Positions 41,373 through 49,887 of a stretch of 64,000 nt of DNA are shown here, in pieces. The number at the start of each line of letters is the position of its first letter. The first letter of the stretch is position 1. The position numbers were made by a program, and so were the translations under genes. The notes below the pieces were generated by a model. The model did not search any database and had not been told where the DNA came from. It saw nothing but the letters and a program-made list of their open reading frames with translations. The stretch is from contig NZ_CP011805.1 of NCBI RefSeq assembly GCF_001028625.1, forward strand, positions 2,651,001 through 2,715,000, given 5' to 3'. Source of the stretch: Pelagerythrobacter marensis. GTDB lineage: Bacteria > Pseudomonadota > Alphaproteobacteria > Sphingomonadales > Sphingomonadaceae.

Positions 41373-41992
41373 GCCAAACCGTTGTCGTCACCGGGACCGA
41401 CACCGATGTCGGCAAGACCGTATTCGCCGCCGGGCTCGCGGCCATGTTGGGGGCCGATTACTGGAAACCGGTCCAGGCCGGGACGGAGGACGGCGGCGAT
41501 GCCGCGAGCGTGGCGGCGCTGGGCGTCGCGCCGGGAAAGATCCTGCCGGAAGCCTATCGCCTCGGCACCCCGTGTTCCCCCCATCGTGCGGCGGAAATCG
41601 ACGGTGTCGAAATCAACCTCGCGCGGCTGGACCCGCCGCGGCGCGATGGCGCACTGGTGGTGGAGGGCGCAGGGGGCGCACTGGTGCCGGTGACGCGGCA
41701 GACGCTCTATGCCGATCTGTTCGCGCGCTGGGGATGCCCGGCCGTGGTGGTGGCCAGCACGCGGCTGGGCACGATCAACCACAGCCTGTTGACGCTGGAG
41801 GCATTGCGCGCGCGGGCCGTGTCCATTCTGGGCGTCGCCTTCGTCGGCGAGGCGAACGAGGACAGCGAACGAACGATCTGCGATTTCGGCAAAGTCCCTC
41901 GCCTGGGGCGGCTTCCCTGGCTCGATCCGCTGTCCGCCGATAGCCTGGCAGCGGCGTTTCGCGCGAATTTCAGCGCAGGGGATTTCGCATGA
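41369..41992 (+). CDS. bioD: ATP-dependent dethiobiotin synthetase
   Basis: BioD closes the ureido ring of dethiobiotin from 7,8-diaminopelargonate, CO2 and ATP. The 207-residue protein has the P-loop GTDTDVGKT (9-17), WKPVQAG, EGAGGALVP and the late VVASTRLGTINHSLLT block. It starts with GTG overlapping bioF and ends overlapping bioA. Confidence 0.95.
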   Translation: MSQTVVVTGTDTDVGKTVFAAGLAAMLGADYWKPVQAGTEDGGDAASVAALGVAPGKILPEAYRLGTPCSPHRAAEIDGVEINLARLDPPRRDGALVVEGAGGALVPVTRQTLYADLFARWGCPAVVVASTRLGTINHSLLTLEALRARAVSILGVAFVGEANEDSERTICDFGKVPRLGRLPWLDPLSADSLAAAFRANFSAGDFA

Positions 41993-43236
41993 CCGGCTCG
42001 CCGATCTGGCACCCCTTTACCCAGCACGGCCTGGTCGACCCGATCCCCGAAGTCGTGCGGGCGGAAGGGGCAGCCTTGCACACCCGCGAAGGGCGGCGTG
42101 TGATCGATGCGATCTCGTCATGGTGGGTCACCACGCATGGCCACGCTCACCCCCGGATCGCCGCTGCCATTGCCGAACAGGCGGCGCGGCTCGACCAGAT
42201 CATATTCGCCGGCTGGACGCACGAACCGGCGGAAACGGTCGCCGCCGGACTGCGCGCGATCATGCCCGAGTGCCTGACGCGCGTGTTCTTTTCCGATTCG
42301 GGATCGACCAGCGTCGAAGTCGCGCTGAAGATGGCGCTCGGCTACTGGCTCCATCGCGGGGAGCCGCGTCATCGCATTCTGGTGCTGGAACACGGTTACC
42401 ACGGGGATACGATCGGCGCGATGTCGGTCGGTGCGCGGGGCGCCTTCAACCGCGCTTACGAACCGCTGCTGTTCGATGTCGAAACGATTCCCTTCCCCGG
42501 CGAAGGGCGCGAACAGGCCGCGCTGGACGCGCTGGAACGGGCGTGCAGCGCCGGTGCGGCGGCGTTTATCGTGGAGCCGCTGATTCTGGGTGCCGGCGGG
42601 ATGCTGGCCTATTCCGCCCACACGCTGAAGGCCATGCACGCGATCTGCGTTCGGCACGGCGTGCTGTTCATCGCGGATGAAGTGATGACCGGGTGGGGCC
42701 GCACGGGCAGTTTGCTGGCCTGCGATCAGGCGCATGTTTCGCCGGACATTCTGTGCCTGTCGAAAGGTCTCACCGGCGGGGCGATCCCGCTCGCGGTGAC
42801 GATGGCGAGCGAGCCGGTATTCGCCGCGCATTACGCCGAAGATCGCGCGCGGATGTTCTTCCATTCGTCCAGCTACACCGCCAATCCGATCGCCTGTGCC
42901 GCGGCGGCGGCGAACCTGGCGATCTGGCGGGAGGAGCCGGTGCGCGAACGTGTCGCGGACCTGTCGCGCAGGCAGGCGGCGGCGCTGGCCGCGCTATCCG
43001 ATCACCCGCGCGCATCGAACCTGCGGCATCTGGGCACGATCGCCGCGCTCGATATCGGGGCCGCCGAAGGGTATCTGTCCGATCTCGCCCCCCGGCTGCT
43101 CCGTTTCTTTCGCGAGCATGACGTTCTGCTGCGCCCGCTGGGGAACACCGTCTATGTCATGCCGCCCTATTGCATCGGGGATGACGATCTGGACCGGATC
43201 TATCGGGTTATCGCCTGCGCGCTGGACGAAGTCTGA
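41989..43236 (+). CDS. bioA: Adenosylmethionine-8-amino-7-oxononanoate aminotransferase
   Basis: BioA transaminates the BioF product with S-adenosylmethionine as amino donor. The 415-residue PLP protein has WHPFTQHG at the N-terminus, SWWVTTHGHAHPRI, DEVMTGWGRTG and the PLP lysine in CLSKGLTGG. Its ATG overlaps the bioD stop. No bioB, bioC or bioH gene follows; the operon ends here. Confidence 0.95.
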   Translation: MTGSPIWHPFTQHGLVDPIPEVVRAEGAALHTREGRRVIDAISSWWVTTHGHAHPRIAAAIAEQAARLDQIIFAGWTHEPAETVAAGLRAIMPECLTRVFFSDSGSTSVEVALKMALGYWLHRGEPRHRILVLEHGYHGDTIGAMSVGARGAFNRAYEPLLFDVETIPFPGEGREQAALDALERACSAGAAAFIVEPLILGAGGMLAYSAHTLKAMHAICVRHGVLFIADEVMTGWGRTGSLLACDQAHVSPDILCLSKGLTGGAIPLAVTMASEPVFAAHYAEDRARMFFHSSSYTANPIACAAAAANLAIWREEPVRERVADLSRRQAAALAALSDHPRASNLRHLGTIAALDIGAAEGYLSDLAPRLLRFFREHDVLLRPLGNTVYVMPPYCIGDDDLDRIYRVIACALDEV

Positions 43237-43262
43237 CGCTATCTGGGTCTGACGCTATCGGG
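43231..43262. repeat. 16-bp tandem duplication at the bioA terminus
   Basis: Two adjacent 16-base copies beginning GTCTGACGCTATC differ at one base (43231-43246 and 43247-43262). The first supplies the bioA stop codon, and the second covers the end of the convergent hydratase-family gene. Confidence 0.8.
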
Positions 43263-44043
43263 CGATCGTGGCGGCGAGGTCGCCCACGCCTGAAAAGCGC
43301 GCGACCACGGCATCGCCCGGCGCCACTTCGTGCACGCCGGTTATGGCGCCGCTCGATACCCACCAGCCGGCGGCAGGCGCGATGCCCCGGCCCGCAAGGT
43401 TGCCGAGCAGGAAGCGTACCGCGCCGAACGGCCCGTCGAGCATGGTGGCGGTCGTCGCGCGGCCCACGCTTTCGCCGTTTATTTCAAGCGTCGCCTCGAT
43501 CGTGGACAGGTCGTCCCACAGCCCGCGCCCGACCGGCGCGCCCAGGACCAGCCCGGCATTGTTCCCGTGGTCGGACACCGTTACGCAGGGCCCGTCGCGA
43601 TTGATACCGGGGTAGGGGGAAGAGGCGATCTCTATGCCGATTCGCACTTCGTCGATCCAGGCCATCGCTTCTTCATTCGATTGCGGCACCGGTGCATCGG
43701 GGGCCGGCGGTGCAAGGCGAAGCATGAACTCCGCCTCTGCCGCGGCGAACCCCTGTTTGAAGACGGGCATGGGCACCGGCTCGTGCTGAGCCACAACGAT
43801 GGTGTCGGAAAAGATCGGGCCGGCAAGGCGGTTGGCGCCAAGGGCATCGTCGGCGGGCGGGTTGATCTTGCCGACTTTCCATCCGCCCACGGGCCGGTTC
43901 CAGATCTCCAGCGCCATATCCTGGATGGCATAGGCTTCATCGAGGTCGGCGGGCGCAGTTCCGCCGGGATAGGCACTCAGCGCATCACCCGATCGCCGGG
44001 CATTTACAAACACTTCAGCAATATCACGCGCAGCGACACTCAA
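43255..44043 (-). CDS. 2-keto-4-pentenoate hydratase / FAH-fold family protein
   Basis: This 262-residue protein belongs to the MhpD/fumarylacetoacetase-fold family, whose members hydrate or decarboxylate 2-keto acids with a divalent metal. Blocks such as GWKVGKINPP, AAEAEFMLRL and VSDHGNNAGLVLG follow the family. The best start is a TTG at 44043 with GGGAGGG seven bases upstream; a TTG at 44073 is a weaker alternative. It is divergent from the LacI gene, and an operator of the locus sits in its promoter, so it should act on a keto acid of hexuronate breakdown. The substrate is unknown. Confidence 0.8.
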   Translation of the reverse strand: MSVAARDIAEVFVNARRSGDALSAYPGGTAPADLDEAYAIQDMALEIWNRPVGGWKVGKINPPADDALGANRLAGPIFSDTIVVAQHEPVPMPVFKQGFAAAEAEFMLRLAPPAPDAPVPQSNEEAMAWIDEVRIGIEIASSPYPGINRDGPCVTVSDHGNNAGLVLGAPVGRGLWDDLSTIEATLEINGESVGRATTATMLDGPFGAVRFLLGNLAGRGIAPAAGWWVSSGAITGVHEVAPGDAVVARFSGVGDLAATIAR

Positions 44044-44092
44044 GACGGAACCCTCCCCCAAACTGCTATCCAACCCCGTTACTGATCCATTA

Positions 44093-44106
44093 GGAAACCG
44101 GTGTCA
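44093..44106 (-). promoter_or_regulatory. Operator A of the hexuronate locus
   Basis: Read on the minus strand this is TGACACCGGTTTCC, inside a 20-base stretch identical to operator B (45260-45279). It lies between the hydratase-family gene and the LacI regulator gene and contains TTGACA, a good -35, for the hydratase direction. It could serve autoregulation of the regulator as well. Confidence 0.75.
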
Positions 44107-44190
44107 AAACTTTTGTGGTACGGCGCTTTGGGGAAACTGAAACATCCTCTAAGACCCGGATGTACCCTGAAGGGGTGGGAGTTCGAACAC

Positions 44191-45216
44191 ATGAACAAGT
44201 CGGACAAACAGCCGACGATCAATGATGTCGCGCGGGTCGCGGGCGTTTCCAAGAAGACCGTGAGCAGGGTGATCAACCGGTCGCCCCTGCTCAAGCTGGA
44301 CACGCGCGAGAAAGTCGAAGCGGTGATCGCGCAGCTGGGCTATGTCCCCAATCCGCAGGCGCGTGCGCTGGCGCTTCGGCGCAATTTCCTGCTCGGATTG
44401 CTGCACGACAATCCCAATGCGCAGACCGTGCTGAATTTTCAGGAAGGGGTGCTCGACGCGATCCGGGATACCGAATTTGCGCTCGTGGTTCGCCCGGTCG
44501 ATCGGCATTCGCCCGGAATGCTCGACGATATTCGCAATTTTCTGGAATTGCAGCGGCTCTATGGCGTGCTGATCCTGCCGCCGATCTCGGAAGATGACGA
44601 GCTGGCCGCGCTCTGCCGCGACATGGGCTGCGGTTATGTCCGCATGGGGTCAGCCGCGCTCGACGAAGCCGAACATCTCGTCCAGTCGAACGATCGCCAG
44701 ATGGTGGAAGGGGTGGTCGATTACCTCGTGGAACAGGGCCATCGCCGGATCGGCCTGATCGAGGGTCCTGTCGGTTTCCGGTCCGCATTCGAACGGCGCG
44801 AAGGGTTCCTGTCTGCGATGCGCAGGCATGGTCTCGACGTGCCGCAGGATGCGATCGTGCCGGGGAACTACCGGTTCAATTCCGGCGTGGAAGGGGCCGA
44901 TCGCCTGCTGTCCGTGGAACCGCGCGTCACCGCCGTGTTCGCAAGCAACGACGAAATGGCTGCTGGCGCCTACCACGCGGCGCGTGCACGCGGCGTCGAG
45001 GTTCCGCGCGACTTCTCGATCGTGGGTTTCGACGATTCGCCGATCGCAGCCCATATATGGCCCCCGATGACGACGGTCGGCTGGCCGATCCGCCAGATGG
45101 GCAAGGCGGCTGCGCTCAAGCTGGTTGCCCCCGACATGGCGGACGCGCGCCCTTCGTGCTTTCCCGCGCGCCTGGTCACGCGCAGTTCGGTCGCGCCGCC
45201 CGCAAAAGAAATCTGA
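44191..45216 (+). CDS. LacI-family transcriptional regulator
   Basis: This 341-residue regulator has the N-terminal helix-turn-helix INDVARVAGVSKKTVSRV, a hinge helix with PNPQARALALRR and a sugar-binding periplasmic-protein-like domain. ATG at 44191 follows AGGGGTGGGAG; the longer open frame upstream is not coding in style. Its location at the head of the locus and the repeated ACCGGT operators make it the likely repressor of pectin/hexuronate genes. A KDG- or uronate-type inducer is inferred. Confidence 0.9.
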   Translation: MNKSDKQPTINDVARVAGVSKKTVSRVINRSPLLKLDTREKVEAVIAQLGYVPNPQARALALRRNFLLGLLHDNPNAQTVLNFQEGVLDAIRDTEFALVVRPVDRHSPGMLDDIRNFLELQRLYGVLILPPISEDDELAALCRDMGCGYVRMGSAALDEAEHLVQSNDRQMVEGVVDYLVEQGHRRIGLIEGPVGFRSAFERREGFLSAMRRHGLDVPQDAIVPGNYRFNSGVEGADRLLSVEPRVTAVFASNDEMAAGAYHAARARGVEVPRDFSIVGFDDSPIAAHIWPPMTTVGWPIRQMGKAAALKLVAPDMADARPSCFPARLVTRSSVAPPAKEI

Positions 45217-45262
45217 TTGACGCGGTTGAAATGCCCCCCGCTTTGCGGGTAGAAACGGTTTT

Positions 45263-45276
45263 TGACACCGGTTTCC
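45263..45276 (+). promoter_or_regulatory. Operator B of the hexuronate locus
   Basis: TGACACCGGTTTCC lies 73 bases before the DhuI-like gene. The overlapping TTGACA (45262-45267) with TATCGC (45284-45289) at 16-base spacing forms a plausible promoter. Repressor bound here would cover the -35 hexamer. Confidence 0.75.
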
Positions 45277-45349
45277 TAAACTGTATCGCTTGCGGGGAAT
45301 CGGACACACGAACTTCGTATCAGAGCCCTATTGCGGGCAGGGAGAACCC

Positions 45350-45982
45350 ATGAAAATTGCTCTCATCACCGAAAACAGCCAGGCCGCCAAAAACGGCATC
45401 ATTCACGAGGCGCTGACGACGGTTGCCGAACCCTTCGGCCACGAAGTGCACAATTACGGCATGTACACGGCCGAGGATTCGGCTTCGCTGACTTATGTGA
45501 TGAACGGCCTGCTGGCCGGCATCCTGCTCAACTCGAAGGCGGCCGATTTCGTCGTCACCGGGTGCGGCACGGGCATGGGCTCGATGCTCGCCTGCAATTC
45601 GATGCCGGGCGTGTTCTGCGGCCTCGTGATCGACCCGACCGATGCCTTCCTGTTCAACCAGATCAACGCCGGCAATGCGATCTCGATGCCCTATGCCAAG
45701 GGCTTCGGTTGGGCGGCCGAGCTGAACCTGCAGGATTGCTACCGCAAGCTGTTCGAGAACGAGGCCGGCGCCGGCTATCCGCGCGAACGGGCCGATGTCA
45801 TGCGCAAGAACCGCGGCATCCTGTCCGACCTCAAGGACGCGTCGTGCCACGACATGCTGACCGTGCTGAAAACGGTCGACCAGGATCTGCTGCGCGCGGC
45901 CATTGCGGGCGAGCGTTTCGGCGAATATTTCTACGCCAACTCGCAGGACGAAGCGATCAGCGACTACCTGCGCAACCTTTGA
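45350..45982 (+). CDS. RpiB/LacAB-family isomerase, probable DhuI-type 4-deoxy-5-hexosulose-uronate isomerase
   Basis: This 210-residue RpiB-fold protein begins MKIALITENSQAAKNG and contains the family core VTGCGTGMGSMLACN with its catalytic cysteine region. Streptococcal DhuI, an RpiB-family enzyme, isomerises the unsaturated-uronate product (DKI) in place of cupin-type KduI. The next gene is KduD, the following step, which supports that function. The ATG at 45350 has AGGGAG just upstream. Plain ribose 5-phosphate isomerase activity is less likely but not excluded. Confidence 0.8.
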   Translation: MKIALITENSQAAKNGIIHEALTTVAEPFGHEVHNYGMYTAEDSASLTYVMNGLLAGILLNSKAADFVVTGCGTGMGSMLACNSMPGVFCGLVIDPTDAFLFNQINAGNAISMPYAKGFGWAAELNLQDCYRKLFENEAGAGYPRERADVMRKNRGILSDLKDASCHDMLTVLKTVDQDLLRAAIAGERFGEYFYANSQDEAISDYLRNL

Positions 45983-46080
45983 TCCTTTCGGGAATCGCAC
46001 AGACCGGCTGAACCGGGATCAGGTGTCGGCGATCGCGCTGGAACGCGCGGCCGCCGGGCCTGAGCTGGAAAGGGAGAGTT

Positions 46081-46854
46081 ATGACAGCCAACTCCTTCGA
46101 TTTGACGGGGCGAACCGCCGTCGTCACGGGCGCCAATACCGGGATCGGGCAGGGCATTGCGCTCGCGCTGGCCCAGGCGGGGGCCGACATCGCCGCCGTC
46201 GGGCGGAGCGCCGCGGACGAGACCGCGGAAAAGGTCTGCGCGCTGGGCCGCCGGTGCGAGCTGATTTCGGCCGACCTGTCCTCGATCGAACCCGTCGCCG
46301 ATGTCGTCGACAGCGTGGTCGACAAGCTCGGCCGGCTCGACATCCTGGTCAACAATGCCGGGATCATCCGCCGCGAGGATGCGTTCCAGTTCTCCGAGGA
46401 AGACTGGGACGCGGTGATGGACACCAATCTCAAATCGCTGTTCTTCCTCTGCCAGGCCGCCGCCCGCCACATGACGCAGTGGACTTCGCAACAGGGCACA
46501 CGCGGTAAAATCGTGAACATCGCCTCGATGCTGACCTTCCAGGGCGGAATCCGCGTTCCCAGCTATACCGCCAGCAAATCGGGCGTCGGCGGGCTGACCA
46601 AGCTGCTGGCCAACGAATGGGCGCCGCTCGGCATCAACGTCAACGCGATCGCGCCGGGCTATATCGCGACCAACAACACCGCCGCACTGCAGGCGGACGA
46701 GACGCGCAACCGCCAGATCCTCGAACGTATCCCCGAGCAGCGCTGGGGCGACCCGTCGGATATCGGCGGTGCCGCGGTCTTCCTCGCCAGTCGGGCTGCA
46801 GACTACGTCCAGGGCCACATCCTCGCGGTCGACGGCGGCTGGCTGGCACGGTGA
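46081..46854 (+). CDS. kduD: 2-dehydro-3-deoxy-D-gluconate 5-dehydrogenase
   Basis: KduD is the short-chain dehydrogenase that reduces 2,5-diketo-3-deoxygluconate to KDG with NAD(P)H. The 257-residue protein has the nucleotide motif TGANTGIGQG, LVNNAGIIRRE, the catalytic YTASK and the KduD-type blocks SMLTFQGGIRVPSY and APGYIATNNTAAL. AGGGAGAG precedes the ATG. Its stop overlaps the kinase start. Confidence 0.95.
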   Translation: MTANSFDLTGRTAVVTGANTGIGQGIALALAQAGADIAAVGRSAADETAEKVCALGRRCELISADLSSIEPVADVVDSVVDKLGRLDILVNNAGIIRREDAFQFSEEDWDAVMDTNLKSLFFLCQAAARHMTQWTSQQGTRGKIVNIASMLTFQGGIRVPSYTASKSGVGGLTKLLANEWAPLGINVNAIAPGYIATNNTAALQADETRNRQILERIPEQRWGDPSDIGGAAVFLASRAADYVQGHILAVDGGWLAR

Positions 46855-47873
46855 ACAGATCTGTGCCGGCGCCGGTCGTTTGCTTCGGCGAAATGCTCGC
46901 ACGCCTGTCGCCGCCGGCAGGCTTGCCGCTGGCGCGCGCAACGGCGCTCGATATCGCGGTGGGCGGGGCGGAGGCCAATGTGGCGGCTGCCCTCGCCAGC
47001 CTCGAACAGCCGGCACGGATGCTCACGGTCGTTCCCGACAATCCGCTTGGCCGCATGGCGCGGGCCACTCTGGCCTCGGCCGGCGTGGACACCGGCACCA
47101 TCGCAACCGGGCCGGGCCGCATGGGCCTGTATTTCTTCGAACCGCCTGCCGGCCCGGTAGCCGGTCGAGTGACCTATGATCGTAGCGCAAGTGCCTTCGC
47201 GGAAGCTTCGCCGAACGATCTGGACTTTGCCGGCGCACTCGATGGTGCGGGCCTGCTGCACATGTCGGGAATTACTCCGGCTCTCGGGCCTCGCGGCGTC
47301 GAACTGGCCCGCGCGGCACAGGCGGCAGCGAGGGCGGCGGACGTGCCGATCTGTTTCGACGGCAACTATCGCGCGAACCTGTGGGAGGCGTGGGATTCCA
47401 ACCCGCGGGAGATTCTGCGCGAGCTTGTCGGCGAGGCGCGCATTCTGATCGGCAACCACCGCGACATTTCCTTGCTGCTGGGGGAAACCTTTTCCGGCGA
47501 TGGACCCGATCGGCGGCGCGAAGCGGCGGAGGCAGCGTTCGCCGCTTTCCCTTCGCTGGAACTGATTGCCTCGACCGCGCGCCATGTCGAAACCGGGCAG
47601 ATCCACCGTCTGGCGGCGCGGGTCGATCGGCGCGACGATCACTGGCAAACCGGCGAAGTGCGGATCGAAGGCGTGATCGACCGCATCGGCACGGGCGATG
47701 CCTTCGCCGCAGGCCTCCTGCTGCGTTACCTCGAAGGGGCCAGCGCGCAGGAGATGGCCAAGTCCGCCCTCGCGATGGCGGTGATGAAGCACGGGATCAC
47801 CGGCGACATGATTTTCGCCAGCCGGGCGGAACTGGACGCTTTCGATGCTGGCGGCGGCGATGTCCGGCGCTAG
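46851..47873 (+). CDS. kdgK: 2-dehydro-3-deoxygluconokinase (PfkB family)
   Basis: KdgK phosphorylates KDG to KDPG, the aldolase substrate. The 340-residue protein has VVCFGEMLARL at the start, AVGGAEANVA and the PfkB signature GTGDAFAAG with the catalytic aspartate. It starts with GTG overlapping the kduD stop (GTGA). No KDPG aldolase gene lies in the window. Confidence 0.93.
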   Translation: MNRSVPAPVVCFGEMLARLSPPAGLPLARATALDIAVGGAEANVAAALASLEQPARMLTVVPDNPLGRMARATLASAGVDTGTIATGPGRMGLYFFEPPAGPVAGRVTYDRSASAFAEASPNDLDFAGALDGAGLLHMSGITPALGPRGVELARAAQAAARAADVPICFDGNYRANLWEAWDSNPREILRELVGEARILIGNHRDISLLLGETFSGDGPDRRREAAEAAFAAFPSLELIASTARHVETGQIHRLAARVDRRDDHWQTGEVRIEGVIDRIGTGDAFAAGLLLRYLEGASAQEMAKSALAMAVMKHGITGDMIFASRAELDAFDAGGGDVRR

Positions 47874-49413
47874 GATCGACCGGCGGACTTTCGTGGCTGG
47901 CATGGCGGCCGGGGCCGGCGTGGCCGCAGGGCCGACGTGGGCCGCACGCCCACAGCCGGAAGCGGGACGCTATCGCGGACTGCGCGCCGGGCCGGTCGCG
48001 GCATTCCTTGGCATCCGATATGCCAGAGCCGACCGTTTCGCACCGCCCGTAGCGGTTTCCGATGCCGGCGAGCGCCTGGAGGCCACCGCGTTTGGCCCCA
48101 TTGCGCCCCAACTCGGCCTGCAGGACCATCGCCAGAGCGAGGATTGCCTGTTCCTCAATGTCTGGACGCCCGATCCGGATGTGCGAGCGAAACGCCCTGT
48201 GATGGTCTATTTCCACGGCGGCGCCTACACGTCGGGAACCGTCACCGATCCGCTAACTCACGGCCAGCACCTCGCCGAACAGGGCGATGTCGTGGTGGTC
48301 ACCGTGAACCAGCGGCTCAACGTATTCGGCTACGGCTGGCTTTCGCCCTACGGCAGCCAATTTGCCGATAGCGGCAATCTCGGTCAGCTCGATCTCATCC
48401 GCGCGCTCGAATGGGTGCGTGCGAACATCGGCGCATTCGGCGGCGATCCTTCGCGCGTGATGGTCTTCGGGCAATCGGGCGGCGGAGCGAAAATCGCGAC
48501 CTTGATGGCCATGCCCGCTGCCAACGGTCTGTTTCATTCGGCCGCGACCATGAGCGGGCAACAGGTGACGGCCAGCGGCCCGGCCAATGCGCAGGCCCGT
48601 ACACGAGCGTTCCTGGCCGAGATCGGTGTACGCGAAGGCGACATAGGAGCGCTTCTCGCTCTGCCGACCGAGCGGCTGGTGGAAGGATTGGGCGCGCGCG
48701 ACCCCATTCTCGGCGGACGGGTCTACTTTGGTCCCGTGCTCGACATGACAAATCTTCCCCGCCACCCGTTCTGGCCCGATGCAGCGCCGCAATCGCTGCA
48801 TATACCGATGATTCTGGGCAATACGCTGCACGAGACGAAGGCCTTCATCGACCCGCGCGGTCCGATTCTGTCGGGTATCGACTGGTCGAACATTGCCGAG
48901 CGTCTGACACCGCAGATCCGCATCGACCTCGATCCCAGGTGGGTCGTCGCACAGTATCGGGCGCACTATCCGGACTGGTCGGCGATGCAGGTATTCTACG
49001 CTGCGACAACGGCGGGCCGAAGCTGGCCAGGGCAGGTGATCGAGGCCGATGCGCGCGCGCGTGCCGGTGCGCAAGCGACCTGGGTTTATCAGCTCGACCG
49101 GCCATCGCCGGTCGATGCGCTGCGCGGTGCTGCCCATACGGACGATATTCCCTACGTCTTCGGGACGCTCGGTGCCCCGGGCAGCTATTCGGGCACCGAT
49201 CGTGGAGCTGCCGATACCAGCAGGGCGATGATTGCCGCTTTCACCGGTTTGGCCCGCACGGGGCGCCCGGGACTGGCGCACTGGAATGCCTATACTCTGC
49301 CCAACCGCGAAACGCTGGTGATCGGCGACGGGACGACAACGATGGTCGCCGACCCGCGGCGTTGGCAGCGTGAGCTATGGGCGACCGCTCCCTATATCCA
49401 GCCAGGAAGCTGA
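47845..49413 (+). CDS. Type-B carboxylesterase with twin-arginine signal
   Basis: This 522-residue exported esterase has a twin-arginine signal (RIDRRTFVAG with a following hydrophobic stretch) and the oxyanion segment HGGAY (124-128). The type-B signature SEDCLFLNVW and the nucleophile serine 211 in GQSGGG are also present. A later ATG at 47860 is possible. In this locus it may remove acyl groups such as acetyl or feruloyl from pectin, which is inferred. It overlaps the kdgK end by 29 bases. Confidence 0.85.
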   Translation: MLAAAMSGARIDRRTFVAGMAAGAGVAAGPTWAARPQPEAGRYRGLRAGPVAAFLGIRYARADRFAPPVAVSDAGERLEATAFGPIAPQLGLQDHRQSEDCLFLNVWTPDPDVRAKRPVMVYFHGGAYTSGTVTDPLTHGQHLAEQGDVVVVTVNQRLNVFGYGWLSPYGSQFADSGNLGQLDLIRALEWVRANIGAFGGDPSRVMVFGQSGGGAKIATLMAMPAANGLFHSAATMSGQQVTASGPANAQARTRAFLAEIGVREGDIGALLALPTERLVEGLGARDPILGGRVYFGPVLDMTNLPRHPFWPDAAPQSLHIPMILGNTLHETKAFIDPRGPILSGIDWSNIAERLTPQIRIDLDPRWVVAQYRAHYPDWSAMQVFYAATTAGRSWPGQVIEADARARAGAQATWVYQLDRPSPVDALRGAAHTDDIPYVFGTLGAPGSYSGTDRGAADTSRAMIAAFTGLARTGRPGLAHWNAYTLPNRETLVIGDGTTTMVADPRRWQRELWATAPYIQPGS

Positions 49414-49449
49414 CGCTGTGCGTTCGCAGTGGGCGGGGGAGGCGCGCGG

Positions 49450-49887
49450 TTAGTCGCGCAGCTCCACCGGATATGCGATGATGATCGACAGGGGTTCCGG
49501 CCCGACTTGCCGGATCCCGACAACGGCCCCTTCGTAGAGATAGGCAGCCATGCCGGGCTTTAGCTCCGCCTCCTTGCCATCCGATATCACCACGCCGCGA
49601 CCTGAGGTCACGTAGTAGACTTCGTCATGGCTGATCGGATGTTCGCCCACTGCCGCACCCGGATCGAGGACGCGACGCCGGAATTCCATCCTGCGCGGCT
49701 GGGGGGCGGCGTCGCTGATGCGATAGGCGGTGGACATGCCGATCGCGCCGTGCGGAGGCGCCTCGCGCACCATGACATCCGCTTCGGCGACGACGACCAT
49801 CGGCGGGGCGCTGTCCGAATCGGTGTCCGAGGCGGCTGCGCAAGCGGGAAGAGCCAGGGTCGCGGCCAGTATCCAGCGGCGGATCAT
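49450..49887 (-). CDS. Cupin-domain lipoprotein
   Basis: This 145-residue protein has a signal peptide and lipobox ending LPAC, and a single cupin domain with EHPISHDEVYYVTSGRG and a glycine/proline-rich second motif. Only some of the usual metal-binding histidines and glutamates are seen (H, H, E). It starts inside the stop of the pectate lyase gene (ATGA) and so belongs to that operon. It may bind or isomerise uronates in the periplasm; not established. Confidence 0.8.
   Translation of the reverse strand: MIRRWILAATLALPACAAASDTDSDSAPPMVVVAEADVMVREAPPHGAIGMSTAYRISDAAPQPRRMEFRRRVLDPGAAVGEHPISHDEVYYVTSGRGVVISDGKEAELKPGMAAYLYEGAVVGIRQVGPEPLSIIIAYPVELRD

Noticed and set aside
45237..45249. Hairpin CCCGC-TTT-GCGGG after the LacI gene
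   Set aside because: Five-base stem with no immediate T tract; too weak to call a terminator.
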